64,000 bases of DNA, from assembly GCA_032124015.1 (NCBI GenBank), contig JAQBEH010000049.1, positions 57,635 to 121,634 on the forward strand, in the 5' to 3' direction. Within the stretch, counting starts at the first letter, position 1; the number at the start of each line of letters is the position of its first letter. Of the stretch, positions 16,873 to 24,113 are shown one piece after another. The notes under the pieces are model-generated. The model ran no database searches. It saw only the letters and a program-made list of their open reading frames with translations, and had not been told where the DNA came from. Position numbers and translations under genes: made by a program. The stretch is from DASRJG01 sp032124015. GTDB taxonomy: Bacteria; Acidobacteriota; Polarisedimenticolia; Polarisedimenticolales; DASRJG01.

Positions 16873-18147
16873 TTACTCCGCGTGCCGTTTCAGGACGACC
16901 GCCGCGTTCTTCGAACCGAAGCCGATGCAGTTGCCGACCACGGTGTCGATCCTGCGCTCGCGCCCGACGTTCGGGATCACGTCCAGGTCGCACTGCGGGT
17001 CGGGGACGTCGTGGTTGATCGTGGGCGGAAGGTACGAATCGCGCATGGCAAGCAACGAGGTGACGACGCCGGCGGCCCCGGAGGCGCCCTGGGGGTGGCC
17101 GATCATCGATTTAAGGCTCGACGACGGAATCGAGGTCGCGCGGGAACCGAAGACCAGTTTGACCGCGCGCGTTTCGATCCGGTCGTTCAACTGGGTCGAG
17201 GTGCCGTGCAGATTCAGGTAGTCGACATCGGCCGGGCCGATGCCGGCATCCTCGAGGGCGAGCTGCATCGCACGCGCCGGTTCCTCGCCGTTTTCGTCGA
17301 GGCGCACGCGGTGGAACGCCTCGCACGTTGATCCGTACCCCGCGATCTCGCCGTAGATCGTGGCGCCGCGCGCGCGTGCCAATTCGCGCTCTTCGAGCAC
17401 CATCATCCAGGATCCTTCCGCGAGGACGAAGCCGTCCCGGTCCTTCGAGAAGGGGCGGGAGGCGCGCTCGGGCTCGTCGTTCCAGGCCGTGGACATGATC
17501 TTCATCAAGCAAAAGCCGGTCAGGATCCCCGGTCCGATCAGCGAATCGCTCCCCCCGACGAGCACGCGGTCGGCGCGCCCGTACCGGATGAGAGACATCG
17601 CGTGGCCGATCGCGTCGGTGGACGACGTGCAGCCGGTCGACATCACGTGCGAGGGCCCGCGCAGCGAAAATTTCATCGACAGTTCGCTCGACAGAGATCC
17701 CGGGGTCGACGACGGAATCGTGTAGAGGCTGACGCCCTTGGGGTCTTCGAGGTAGTACTGCCGGAACTGTCTTTCGATGAATTCGAGCCCCGCGCCCCCC
17801 GAGCCGACGACGACCGCGAACCGCCGCCTCTCGTCGACCGACATGTCGTTCGTTTGAAGCCCGGCATCGGCCACGGCCTCGAGCGAAGCCGTGACGGCCA
17901 GGGGCACGATCCGCGGGACGTGCTTCAAGTCGTTCGAAGACATCACCAACGCCGGGTCGAAATCCGCGACGATCCCCGCGATGCGCGTGGGATACGGCTC
18001 GACGTCGAACTGCGTGATGCGGCGGACGCCGCTTTTTCCGGCGCGCGTGGCCGCCCAGAACGCCTCCCGGCCGACCCCGTTCGGCGAGACCGCGCCGATC
18101 CCTGTGACGACGGCGCGACGGCCCTGCTGGGGGCGGAGAGCGCTCAC
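16873..18147 (-). CDS. Beta-ketoacyl-ACP synthase (FabF-like)
   Basis: A 424-residue ketosynthase. The N-terminal VVTGIGAVSPNG is typical. The active-site Cys173 lies in STGCTSS, the first His in NLHGTSTQ and the second in SMIGHPQGASGA, so the Cys-His-His triad is complete. The GTG start at 18147 overlaps the ferredoxin stop as GTGA. It is not beside an acyl carrier protein or other fab genes, so a dedicated secondary lipid or polyketide role is more likely than housekeeping fatty-acid elongation (inference). Confidence 0.88.
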   Translation of the reverse strand: MSALRPQQGRRAVVTGIGAVSPNGVGREAFWAATRAGKSGVRRITQFDVEPYPTRIAGIVADFDPALVMSSNDLKHVPRIVPLAVTASLEAVADAGLQTNDMSVDERRRFAVVVGSGGAGLEFIERQFRQYYLEDPKGVSLYTIPSSTPGSLSSELSMKFSLRGPSHVMSTGCTSSTDAIGHAMSLIRYGRADRVLVGGSDSLIGPGILTGFCLMKIMSTAWNDEPERASRPFSKDRDGFVLAEGSWMMVLEERELARARGATIYGEIAGYGSTCEAFHRVRLDENGEEPARAMQLALEDAGIGPADVDYLNLHGTSTQLNDRIETRAVKLVFGSRATSIPSSSLKSMIGHPQGASGAAGVVTSLLAMRDSYLPPTINHDVPDPQCDLDVIPNVGRERRIDTVVGNCIGFGSKNAAVVLKRHAE

Positions 18148-18404
18148 TTCTTGAAGTACGCGGCGTTTTTCTCCGTGAAGTGTTTCCACTTTTCGGGGAC
18201 GGCGGCTTCCTCGAAGATAGCTTCGACCGGACACACCGGCTCGCACGCGCCGCAGTCGATGCACTCGGCCGGGTCGATGTAGAGCATCTCGGACGATTCG
18301 AACGCCTCCGACTTCTTGGTCGGGTGGATGCAGTCGACCGGGCAGACGTCGACGCAGGCGGTGTCCTTGGTGCCGATGCACGGCTCGGTGATCACGAACG
18401 TCAT
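18144..18404 (-). CDS. fdxA: 7Fe-type ferredoxin
   Basis: An 86-residue ferredoxin carrying two cluster motifs. The first, CIGTKDTACVDVCPVDC, lacks one Cys of a full 4Fe motif, as in Thermus- and Bacillus-type 3Fe-4S/4Fe-4S ferredoxins. The second is CIDCGACEPVCP. The C-terminal VPEKW segment is also typical. It would pass electrons in the cytoplasm, possibly to or from the flavoprotein of this operon. It starts 12 bases after the gpmA stop and overlaps the ketosynthase start. Confidence 0.92.
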   Translation of the reverse strand: MTFVITEPCIGTKDTACVDVCPVDCIHPTKKSEAFESSEMLYIDPAECIDCGACEPVCPVEAIFEEAAVPEKWKHFTEKNAAYFKK

Positions 18405-18416
18405 GGGTCTCTCCTC

Positions 18417-19166
18417 TTACTTGGTCTTGCGACCTTGCCGGGCAACCGCCTCGGCGGCGTGCTTTGCCGCCTGCTCGTCACCCAAATAGTAATGCCGGAT
18501 CGGCTTCAGGTTGTCGTCCAGCTCGTAAATCAGGGGAATCCCCGTCGGGATGTTCAGCCCGACGATCGCCTCGTCGGAGACGCCGTCCAAGTACTTCACG
18601 AGCGCGCGCAGGGAGTTACCGTGCGCGACGACGATGACCTTCTGTCCCGCGGCCACGAGAGGCGCGATCGCCCCGTGCCAGGCTGGGAGGAACCGCTTCA
18701 CGGTATCGGCCAGGGACTCGGCGAGCGGCAGGTCGGCGGAAGAGAGTTTTGCGTAGCGAGGGTCCGCCCCGGGGTAGCGCGCGTCGTCTTTCGCCAGGGC
18801 CGGGGGCGGCGTCGCGTAGCTGCGGCGCCAGATTTTCACCTGGTCCTCGCCGTACTTCTCCGCGGTCTCGGCCTTGTTCAGCCCCTGGAGCGCGCCGTAG
18901 TGCCGTTCGTTCAGGCGCCAGTCGCGATGCACCGGGATCCACATCAGGTCCATGTCGTCCTGCACGATCCACAACGTTCGGACCGCGCGCTTCAGGACCG
19001 AGGTGTACGCCAGGTCGAAGGTGTAACCGCCTTCTTTGAGGAGCGTGGCCGCGGTGTGCGCCTCGGTGTGCCCCTGAGGCGTGAGGTCCACGTCGGTCCA
19101 CCCGGTGAACCGGTTCTCCAGGTTCCAGGTGCTCTGGCCGTGACGCAGCAGGACGAGCTTGTACAT
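18417..19166 (-). CDS. gpmA: 2,3-bisphosphoglycerate-dependent phosphoglycerate mutase
   Basis: A 249-residue dPGM interconverting 3- and 2-phosphoglycerate. It has the phospho-His motif LLRHGQSTWN at residues 6-15, ENRFTGW, the 'NERHYGALQG' segment with the acid/base Glu, and VVAHGNSLRAL with the second His. The length is normal. The ATG lies 9 bases downstream of TAGAAT with no Shine-Dalgarno, so the mRNA is probably leaderless. Ferredoxin and ketosynthase genes follow closely. Confidence 0.96.
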   Translation of the reverse strand: MYKLVLLRHGQSTWNLENRFTGWTDVDLTPQGHTEAHTAATLLKEGGYTFDLAYTSVLKRAVRTLWIVQDDMDLMWIPVHRDWRLNERHYGALQGLNKAETAEKYGEDQVKIWRRSYATPPPALAKDDARYPGADPRYAKLSSADLPLAESLADTVKRFLPAWHGAIAPLVAAGQKVIVVAHGNSLRALVKYLDGVSDEAIVGLNIPTGIPLIYELDDNLKPIRHYYLGDEQAAKHAAEAVARQGRKTK

Positions 19167-19175
19167 GGCCCCGCC

Positions 19176-19181
19176 ATTCTA
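19176..19181 (-). promoter_or_regulatory. -10 box TAGAAT for leaderless gpmA
   Basis: On the minus strand TAGAAT ends 9 bases before the gpmA ATG (19166). No Shine-Dalgarno is present between them. Confidence 0.45.
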
Positions 19182-19185
19182 GCGA

Positions 19186-19220
19186 CAAAAAGGTGGAGGT
19201 AAAGGGGGCCCTCAACCTCC
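19186..19220 (-). terminator. Probable intrinsic terminator of the ParE-type toxin operon
   Basis: On the minus strand GGAGGT (19220-19215) can pair with ACCTCC (19200-19195) around a loop that contains GGGCCCCC. The stem is followed by a run ending in five T. It lies directly after the toxin stop and just before the gpmA -10 box. Confidence 0.5.
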
Positions 19221-19221
19221 T

Positions 19222-19521
19222 TTAGACCAAGTGTGCGTACTTGCGGCGACCATGGAGAACCCGGTAGACGCGAACTTGGGACGGCAAGACCTTGTAGAAG
19301 ACCAAATGCTCCCCCAGGACGAGCACGCGGTAGCCCAGCGCAGCGAGCCTCTCGTCCCGAGGAACCGTTCCGCGCGCCGACATGTCTTCGAGGGACTCGA
19401 TCGAGGTGAGCAATTGGTCCACGAATCGCTTCGCCGCGGCCGGCCGCTCACGCTCGACGTAGCGCTGAATCTCCAGAAGGTCGAACTGTGCGCACCGGAG
19501 AATCCGGACCGTCCGTTTCAT
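19222..19521 (-). CDS. RelE/ParE family toxin
   Basis: A 99-residue basic protein with the ParE/RelE pattern: an N-terminal helix pair ('AQFDLLEIQRYVERE') and a C-terminal strand run (LVLGEHLVFYKVLPSQVRVYRVLHGRR). Its ATG overlaps the antitoxin stop (ATGA). Toxins of this family cut ribosome-bound mRNA (RelE) or poison gyrase (ParE); the 'VYRVLHGRR' ending fits the ParE side, but the target is not certain. Confidence 0.85.
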   Translation of the reverse strand: MKRTVRILRCAQFDLLEIQRYVERERPAAAKRFVDQLLTSIESLEDMSARGTVPRDERLAALGYRVLVLGEHLVFYKVLPSQVRVYRVLHGRRKYAHLV

Positions 19522-19775
19522 CGCGCTTTGAGGCGCCGTCGCATCGCTCGCGTTCCGATGCCGCGATCTCCTGCCCGAACGTCGGCCTCCGCATCAGCCA
19601 ACAGCCCATGCAGTTCCAACCGGGCCTGATCGCGCTCGTACGCGGCCACACTCATGACGACCAAGTCGTCCTCTCCGTTTTTTGTGATGTATACCGGCTC
19701 GCCGGAGTCGTGGCAGAGCCTGGAGATCTCTTGGCTCTTGTTGCGCAGATCGGAGATCGGTCGAACTCTTGGCAT
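19518..19775 (-). CDS. Phd/YefM family antitoxin
   Basis: An 85-residue antitoxin. It has the family opening RPISDLRNKSQEIS and the segment EPVYITKNGEDDLVVMS, which form the DNA-binding dimer fold; the C-terminal basic part would bind the toxin. ATG 19775 follows a GAGGG site. The gene precedes and overlaps the toxin, the usual order, and its promoter overlaps a palindrome, consistent with autoregulation. Confidence 0.87.
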   Translation of the reverse strand: MPRVRPISDLRNKSQEISRLCHDSGEPVYITKNGEDDLVVMSVAAYERDQARLELHGLLADAEADVRAGDRGIGTRAMRRRLKAR

Positions 19776-19805
19776 CGGGAACCCTCGCGTTCGCAGGTTT
19801 GCGGG

Positions 19806-19835
19806 TATCATAATTCTGATAGCTGATCGGGTCAA
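19806..19835 (-). promoter_or_regulatory. Promoter and operator of the Phd/ParE-type module
   Basis: On the minus strand TTGACC (19835-19830), a 17-base spacer and TATGAT (19812-19807) form a near-consensus promoter. A 16-base palindrome with one mismatched pair (TATCATAATTCTGATA, 19806-19821) covers the -10 box, a fitting site for the antitoxin. Confidence 0.6.
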
Positions 19836-19933
19836 GCTCGAGCCCTCGGACGCACGGGATCGCGCGGGGGGGGCAAATCCTGCCACCGTTTTTCCCGTCC
19901 GCTGGTCGGTGACGGGCGTTATCCTTCGTGCGT

Positions 19934-20224
19934 ATGCCAACACAGGCCCCCGCCCTCGCCGCGTTCATCAAGGCCTTCGACGCGGGGTCCTTCTTCGAAG
20001 CCCACGAAATCCTCGAGGCGTTCTGGGTGGGCTACCGGGGTGACGATCGCGATTTCTACAGAGGGCTCATCCAGGCGGCGGTCGCCCTGCACCACCTGAG
20101 CGTCGGGAACACCATCGGCGCGACGGGCGTCGCGGCGCGCGCGAGGCTGAATCTCGCGCGGTATGCGCCGCGGCACGACGATCTCGACGTCGACGCCGTC
20201 CTCGCGCGCCTGGAGGGTGCGTGA
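19934..20224 (+). CDS. DUF309 domain protein
   Basis: A 96-residue helical protein with the DUF309 hallmarks FFEAHEILEAFW and DFYRGLIQAAVALHH. The conserved Glu-His and His residues suggest a metal or hydrolytic site, but no function is established. ATG 19934 is preferred over GTG 19928. The stop overlaps the rnhB GTG by 4 bases, so the two are co-expressed. Confidence 0.85.
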   Translation: MPTQAPALAAFIKAFDAGSFFEAHEILEAFWVGYRGDDRDFYRGLIQAAVALHHLSVGNTIGATGVAARARLNLARYAPRHDDLDVDAVLARLEGA

Positions 20225-20880
20225 GCGTCCGCGTCACCGACCGAGCCGCAAAACGGCTGGAGACGTTGCTCACGCGCGAGCGTGAGCTCTGGGCCTCCGG
20301 CCTGGCGCGTATCGCAGGCGTGGACGAGGCGGGGGTCGGACCGTTGGCAGGTCCGGTCGTCGCGGCAGCTGTGATCTTCCCGTCTGGCTTCGGTCTTCCC
20401 GGCGTTGACGACTCGAAGAAGCTGACCCCCGAGCGGCGCCAGACGCTGGCCGCCGCCATCCGTGAGAGTGCTCTGGCGTTTTCGGTGGCGCTCGTCGCGC
20501 CGGAAGAGATCGACCGGATCAACGTGTATCAGGCGACTCTCGCGGCAATGGGGCGCGCCGTCGACGGCCTCTCGCTTCGGCCGCAGCACGTCCTCGTGGA
20601 TGCGCGGCGCATTCCGGGGTGCGACCTGCCGCAAGAGGCGATCATCAAGGGGGACGCGCGTTGCCACGCGATCGCCGCCGCCTCGATCCTCGCGAAGACC
20701 ACACGCGATGCGTTGATGCGCCGCTACGACGACGAGTTCCCCGGCTACGGATTCGCCGAGCACAAGGGGTATCCGACGGAGTCCCACCGCGACGCCATTC
20801 GTCGCTTGGGTCCGTGCGCGATCCACAGGCTGAGCTTCACGCTGTTGCCGGCGGCGAAGCTCTGGGGCGAGCCGCTGTAG
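20221..20880 (+). CDS. rnhB: Ribonuclease HII
   Basis: A 219-residue RNase HII that removes ribonucleotides from RNA-DNA hybrids. It has the catalytic opening AGVDEAGVGPLAGPVVAAAV (Asp-Glu), the third acidic residue in VLVDARRIPG, and the conserved IIKGDA, AAASILAKTTRD and HKGYPT motifs. The GTG start overlaps DUF309. The N-terminal 30 residues before the core look basic and helical, as is common in this family. Confidence 0.95.
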   Translation: MSVRVTDRAAKRLETLLTRERELWASGLARIAGVDEAGVGPLAGPVVAAAVIFPSGFGLPGVDDSKKLTPERRQTLAAAIRESALAFSVALVAPEEIDRINVYQATLAAMGRAVDGLSLRPQHVLVDARRIPGCDLPQEAIIKGDARCHAIAAASILAKTTRDALMRRYDDEFPGYGFAEHKGYPTESHRDAIRRLGPCAIHRLSFTLLPAAKLWGEPL

Positions 20881-20903
20881 TCGCCGCGCGCGCGCCGCGC
20901 GGG

Positions 20904-20932
20904 TTGCCATACACACGATGTGTGTGTATCTT
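20904..20932 (+). promoter_or_regulatory. Promoter with embedded operator of the RHH/MazF module
   Basis: TTGCCA (20904-20909), a 17-base spacer and TATCTT (20927-20932) form the promoter. ATACACAC (20909-20916) and its exact complement GTGTGTAT (20922-20929) form a palindrome within the spacer, positioned for autorepression by the ribbon-helix-helix antitoxin. An AAGGAGG site precedes the ATG at 20963. Confidence 0.6.
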
Positions 20933-20962
20933 CAGCCGGGCGTCTGAAGGAGGTCCGCGATC

Positions 20963-21208
20963 ATGTCCCGTCGACTGAATATCTCGCTTCCCGACGAAAC
21001 GGTCCGACTCTTGGATCGGGTCGCAGCGAAGGGGGAGCGTAGCCAAGTCATCGCCGAGGCGGTCACCAAATACGTCGTCGAGGTCGGGAAGGCCCGGATC
21101 CGAAAACGCATGAAAGAGCGGGCGATCAAGCGAGCGGATCTCGACCTCCAGATCGTCGAGGAGTGGTTTCCGATCGACGAGGACACATGGGGCAGCGAGC
21201 GAAGCTAA
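20963..21208 (+). CDS. Ribbon-helix-helix (CopG-like) antitoxin
   Basis: An 81-residue protein. The N-terminal RRLNISLPDETVRLLDRVA is a ribbon-helix-helix DNA-binding strand and helix; the C-terminus is acidic with Trp and Phe residues, typical of a toxin-wrapping tail. AAGGAGG lies upstream. It overlaps the MazF-like toxin gene by 22 bases and would repress its own promoter through the palindrome at 20909-20929. Confidence 0.87.
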   Translation: MSRRLNISLPDETVRLLDRVAAKGERSQVIAEAVTKYVVEVGKARIRKRMKERAIKRADLDLQIVEEWFPIDEDTWGSERS

Positions 21209-21558
21209 CGCCTCCGAAGAGGGGAGAGGTGGTCGTCGTGGATTTCGATCCGACGATCGGCGCCGAGATTAGGAAGACACGCCCTGCCCTTGTCATCCAG
21301 AACGACATCGACAATCGGTACAGCCCCATCACGATCGTCGCCGCGCTGACGTCGCAGGTCGCGGGTGAGCGGTATCCGACCGAAGTTGTCCTCCACCCGC
21401 CTGAAGGCGGACTCACCAAACCATCGGCGGTGCTCCTCAACCAGATTCGCTCGGTCGACAAGAAACGCGTTATCGGGCGACTCGGGCGTCTGAAGCCGGA
21501 AACCATGGAGCGCGTGGACCGCGCCCTCCGGATCAGCCTCGGTCTCGTCAAGCTGTAG
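21187..21558 (+). CDS. MazF/PemK family toxin
   Basis: A 123-residue endoribonuclease-like toxin. It has the MazF opening KRGEVVVVDFDPTIGAE, then KTRPALVIQND and the central VVAALTSQ-like strand (IVAALTSQ), with the conserved GGL and QIRSVDKKR segment near the C-terminus. ATG 21187 lies inside the antitoxin gene, and the frame shift between the two is the usual overlap. Confidence 0.9.
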   Translation: MGQRAKLTPPKRGEVVVVDFDPTIGAEIRKTRPALVIQNDIDNRYSPITIVAALTSQVAGERYPTEVVLHPPEGGLTKPSAVLLNQIRSVDKKRVIGRLGRLKPETMERVDRALRISLGLVKL

Positions 21559-21568
21559 AGCGAGCCGC

Positions 21569-21574
21569 TATAAT
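21569..21574 (+). promoter_or_regulatory. Consensus -10 box TATAAT upstream of sucC
   Basis: A perfect TATAAT lies 50 bases before the sucC start, just after the toxin stop. No clear -35 is seen at 16-18 bases. It would give a leader of about 43 bases. Confidence 0.45.
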
Positions 21575-21624
21575 CCCCGGCCGCTCGCGCGATCCCGAAA
21601 CAGCAAGCGGTGAAAGGTCACCCC

Positions 21625-22809
21625 GTGAAGATCCATGAGTACCAGGCGAAGGCCGTTTTGAAGAAGTTCGGCGTGCCGGTTCCATCAGGCTCGGTCGCAC
21701 GGACGCCGGACGAGGCGCAGGCGATCGCCACGAAGCTGGGAACGCCCAAGGTCGTGGTCAAATCGCAAATTCATGCCGGCGGCCGCGGTAAGGGGCGGTT
21801 CGTCGGGACGTCGCTCGGCGGCGTCATCGTGACCGATGCGGCGAAAGCCGGAGAGGTCGCGAAGTCGATGCTCGGAAACGTGCTCGTGACGAAACAAAGC
21901 GGACCCGAAGGGCGCGAGGTGCGCCACGTGCTCGTCGAAGAGGGAATGCAAATCTCCGCCGAGTATTACCTGGCTCTCCTCCTCGACCGGGCGGTGCAGG
22001 CGCCGGTATTCATCGCCTCGGCCGAGGGCGGCACCGAAATCGAAGAGGTCGCCGAGGCGCGGCCCGAAGCGATCCACAAGTTGACCGTCAGCCCGATCAC
22101 GGGATTTCAGCCTTGGATGGGACGCAAGCTCGGTTTCGCGTTGGGTCTCAAGCCGGAGTTGATCTCGTCGTTCACCAAGATGTGCGGCACGCTGTACGCC
22201 GCGTTTTTGGGCACCGACGCGTCGATGGTCGAGATCAACCCGCTGATCCAAACCGCCGACGGCCGGATCCTGGCGCTCGACGCCAAGGTCAGCTTCGACG
22301 ACAACGCCCTCTACCGCCATCCGGATCTGGTGGAGTTGCGCGATCTCGCCGAAGAAGACCCCCTCGAGGTCGAGGCCTCGAAGTTCGGCCTCAACTACAT
22401 CAAGCTCGACGGGAACATCGCCTGCATGGTCAACGGTGCGGGGTTGGCGATGGGAACGATGGACATCATCAAGCACCACGGCGGCCAGCCGGCCAATTTC
22501 CTCGACGTAGGCGGCGGGGCGACCGCGGAGATGGTCACGAACGCGTTCCGGATCCTCTTGGCCGATCCGCACGTGAAGGCGGTGCTCATCAACATCTTCG
22601 GCGGGATCATGCGCTGCGACATCGTGGCGGAAGGGGTCGTTGCCGCGGCCAAGGGTGTAGGGGTCAAGGTGCCGATTGTCGTTCGCCTCGAAGGGACCAA
22701 CGTCGAGCGGGGGCGCGAGATCCTGAAAACGTCGGGACTCGCCTTCCGCGTGGCCGACGGCATGCGCGACGCGGCGGAACAAGTCGTCGCCGCAGCGGCG
22801 GGGAGGTAG
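21625..22809 (+). CDS. sucC: Succinyl-CoA synthetase subunit beta
   Basis: A 394-residue ATP-grasp subunit of the TCA-cycle enzyme making ATP or GTP from succinyl-CoA. It opens KIHEYQAKAVLKKFG, carries KSQIHAGGRGKG near residue 46, EINPL and the Asp-rich 'LALDAK' metal site, and the C-terminal GGIMRCDIVA motif. I chose GTG 21625 because family members begin M-x-I-H-E-Y; an in-frame GTG at 21610 would add five residues. sucD starts 2 bases after the stop. Confidence 0.95.
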   Translation: MKIHEYQAKAVLKKFGVPVPSGSVARTPDEAQAIATKLGTPKVVVKSQIHAGGRGKGRFVGTSLGGVIVTDAAKAGEVAKSMLGNVLVTKQSGPEGREVRHVLVEEGMQISAEYYLALLLDRAVQAPVFIASAEGGTEIEEVAEARPEAIHKLTVSPITGFQPWMGRKLGFALGLKPELISSFTKMCGTLYAAFLGTDASMVEINPLIQTADGRILALDAKVSFDDNALYRHPDLVELRDLAEEDPLEVEASKFGLNYIKLDGNIACMVNGAGLAMGTMDIIKHHGGQPANFLDVGGGATAEMVTNAFRILLADPHVKAVLINIFGGIMRCDIVAEGVVAAAKGVGVKVPIVVRLEGTNVERGREILKTSGLAFRVADGMRDAAEQVVAAAAGR

Positions 22810-22811
22810 CG

Positions 22812-23687
22812 ATGGCGGTCCTGGTAGGTTCCGCGACACGACTTCTCGTCCAAGGGTTGACCGGCCGCGAGGGGGCGTTTCACACCCAGCAATCCGTCGA
22901 GTACGGCACCAAGGTCGTCGCGGGCGTCACGCCCGGAAAGGGCGGCCAGACGCACGAGGGGATCCCGGTATTCGATACCGTGGAAGCCGCGGTCGAGCAG
23001 ACCGGTGCGAACGCGAGCGTCATCTTCGTTCCGCCACCGTTCGCCGCCGATGCGATTCTCGAAGCGGCGACCGCGGGCGTGCCGCTCATCGTCGCGATCA
23101 CCGAGGGGATCCCCGCGCTCGACATGATGCGGGTCATGGCGTACCTGAAGACGCAACCGGCGGTCCGTCTCATCGGGCCCAACTGCCCGGGGATCATCAC
23201 GCCGGGGCAATGCAAGATCGGGATCATGCCCGGGCGCATCCACAAGGCGGGGCGCGTCGGCGTGGTCTCGCGCTCCGGCACGTTGACCTACGAGGCGGTG
23301 GACCAGCTGACGCGCCTCGAGATCGGCCAGTCCACCTGCATCGGCATCGGCGGCGACCCGATCAACGGCACGAATTTCATCGACTGCCTGACGCTGTTTC
23401 AAGACGATCCCGACACCGATGCGATCGTGATGATCGGCGAGATCGGAGGCTCCGCGGAAGAAGAGGCCGCCGCCTTCGTACGAGAGCGCGTGACCAAGCC
23501 GGTGGTGTCGTTCATCGCCGGCCAAACGGCACCCCCCGGGCGCCGGATGGGCCACGCGGGGGCGATCGTTTCGGGCGGCAAGGGGACGGCGGCCGAAAAG
23601 ATGAAGGCGCTGCGGGAGGCTGGGATCCACGTCGTGGACACGCCCGCGGCCATCGGAGAAACCATTCGACGCGCCCTGGCGCGCTGA
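22812..23687 (+). CDS. sucD: Succinyl-CoA synthetase subunit alpha
   Basis: A 291-residue CoA-binding subunit. It has the Rossmann-type CoA segment GLTGREGAFHT, the GPNCPGIITP motif and the phospho-His in GHAGAIVSGGKGTA. AGGAGG-like bases (GGGAGG) lie just upstream of ATG 22812. It pairs with sucC and would be translated from the same mRNA. Confidence 0.96.
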   Translation: MAVLVGSATRLLVQGLTGREGAFHTQQSVEYGTKVVAGVTPGKGGQTHEGIPVFDTVEAAVEQTGANASVIFVPPPFAADAILEAATAGVPLIVAITEGIPALDMMRVMAYLKTQPAVRLIGPNCPGIITPGQCKIGIMPGRIHKAGRVGVVSRSGTLTYEAVDQLTRLEIGQSTCIGIGGDPINGTNFIDCLTLFQDDPDTDAIVMIGEIGGSAEEEAAAFVRERVTKPVVSFIAGQTAPPGRRMGHAGAIVSGGKGTAAEKMKALREAGIHVVDTPAAIGETIRRALAR

Positions 23688-23696
23688 GGAGACGGC

Positions 23697-24113
23697 ATGT
23701 TGCAGCGGACATTAGCGATCGTGAAACCGGACGGCGTGAAAAACGGCGTCGCCGGCCAGGTGATCGCCCGTATCGAAAAGGAAGGCTTCCGCATCGTCGC
23801 GATGCGCCTTCACCATCTGAGCCGCGCCGAGGCGGAAGGGTTCTACGCGGTTCACAAAGAGCGGCCGTTTTTCGGCGGCTTGGTCGCCTTCATGACGTCG
23901 GGCCCCGTCGTTTTGATGTGCCTCGAGAGGGACAACGCGATCGCCGCCTGGCGCGAGATCATGGGCGCCACCGACCCTGCGAAGGCCGCCCCCGGCACGA
24001 TCCGCAAGCTCTTTGCGACCGATATCGAGAAGAACGTGAGTCACGGGTCGGACGCGCCGGAGACCGCGGCCTTCGAGCTCGGCTGGTTCTTCAGGGGGTG
24101 CGAGCTGAGCTAG
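23697..24113 (+). CDS. ndk: Nucleoside diphosphate kinase
   Basis: A 138-residue kinase that balances NTP pools. It has the LAIVKPDGV opening, the GPVV strand and the phospho-His in NVSHGSDAPE. The length is normal for bacterial Ndk. It starts 9 bases after sucD and probably uses the same transcript; sucCD-ndk coupling fits known interaction of the two enzymes. It ends in a 4-base overlap with the convergent HD-GYP gene. Confidence 0.97.
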   Translation: MLQRTLAIVKPDGVKNGVAGQVIARIEKEGFRIVAMRLHHLSRAEAEGFYAVHKERPFFGGLVAFMTSGPVVLMCLERDNAIAAWREIMGATDPAKAAPGTIRKLFATDIEKNVSHGSDAPETAAFELGWFFRGCELS

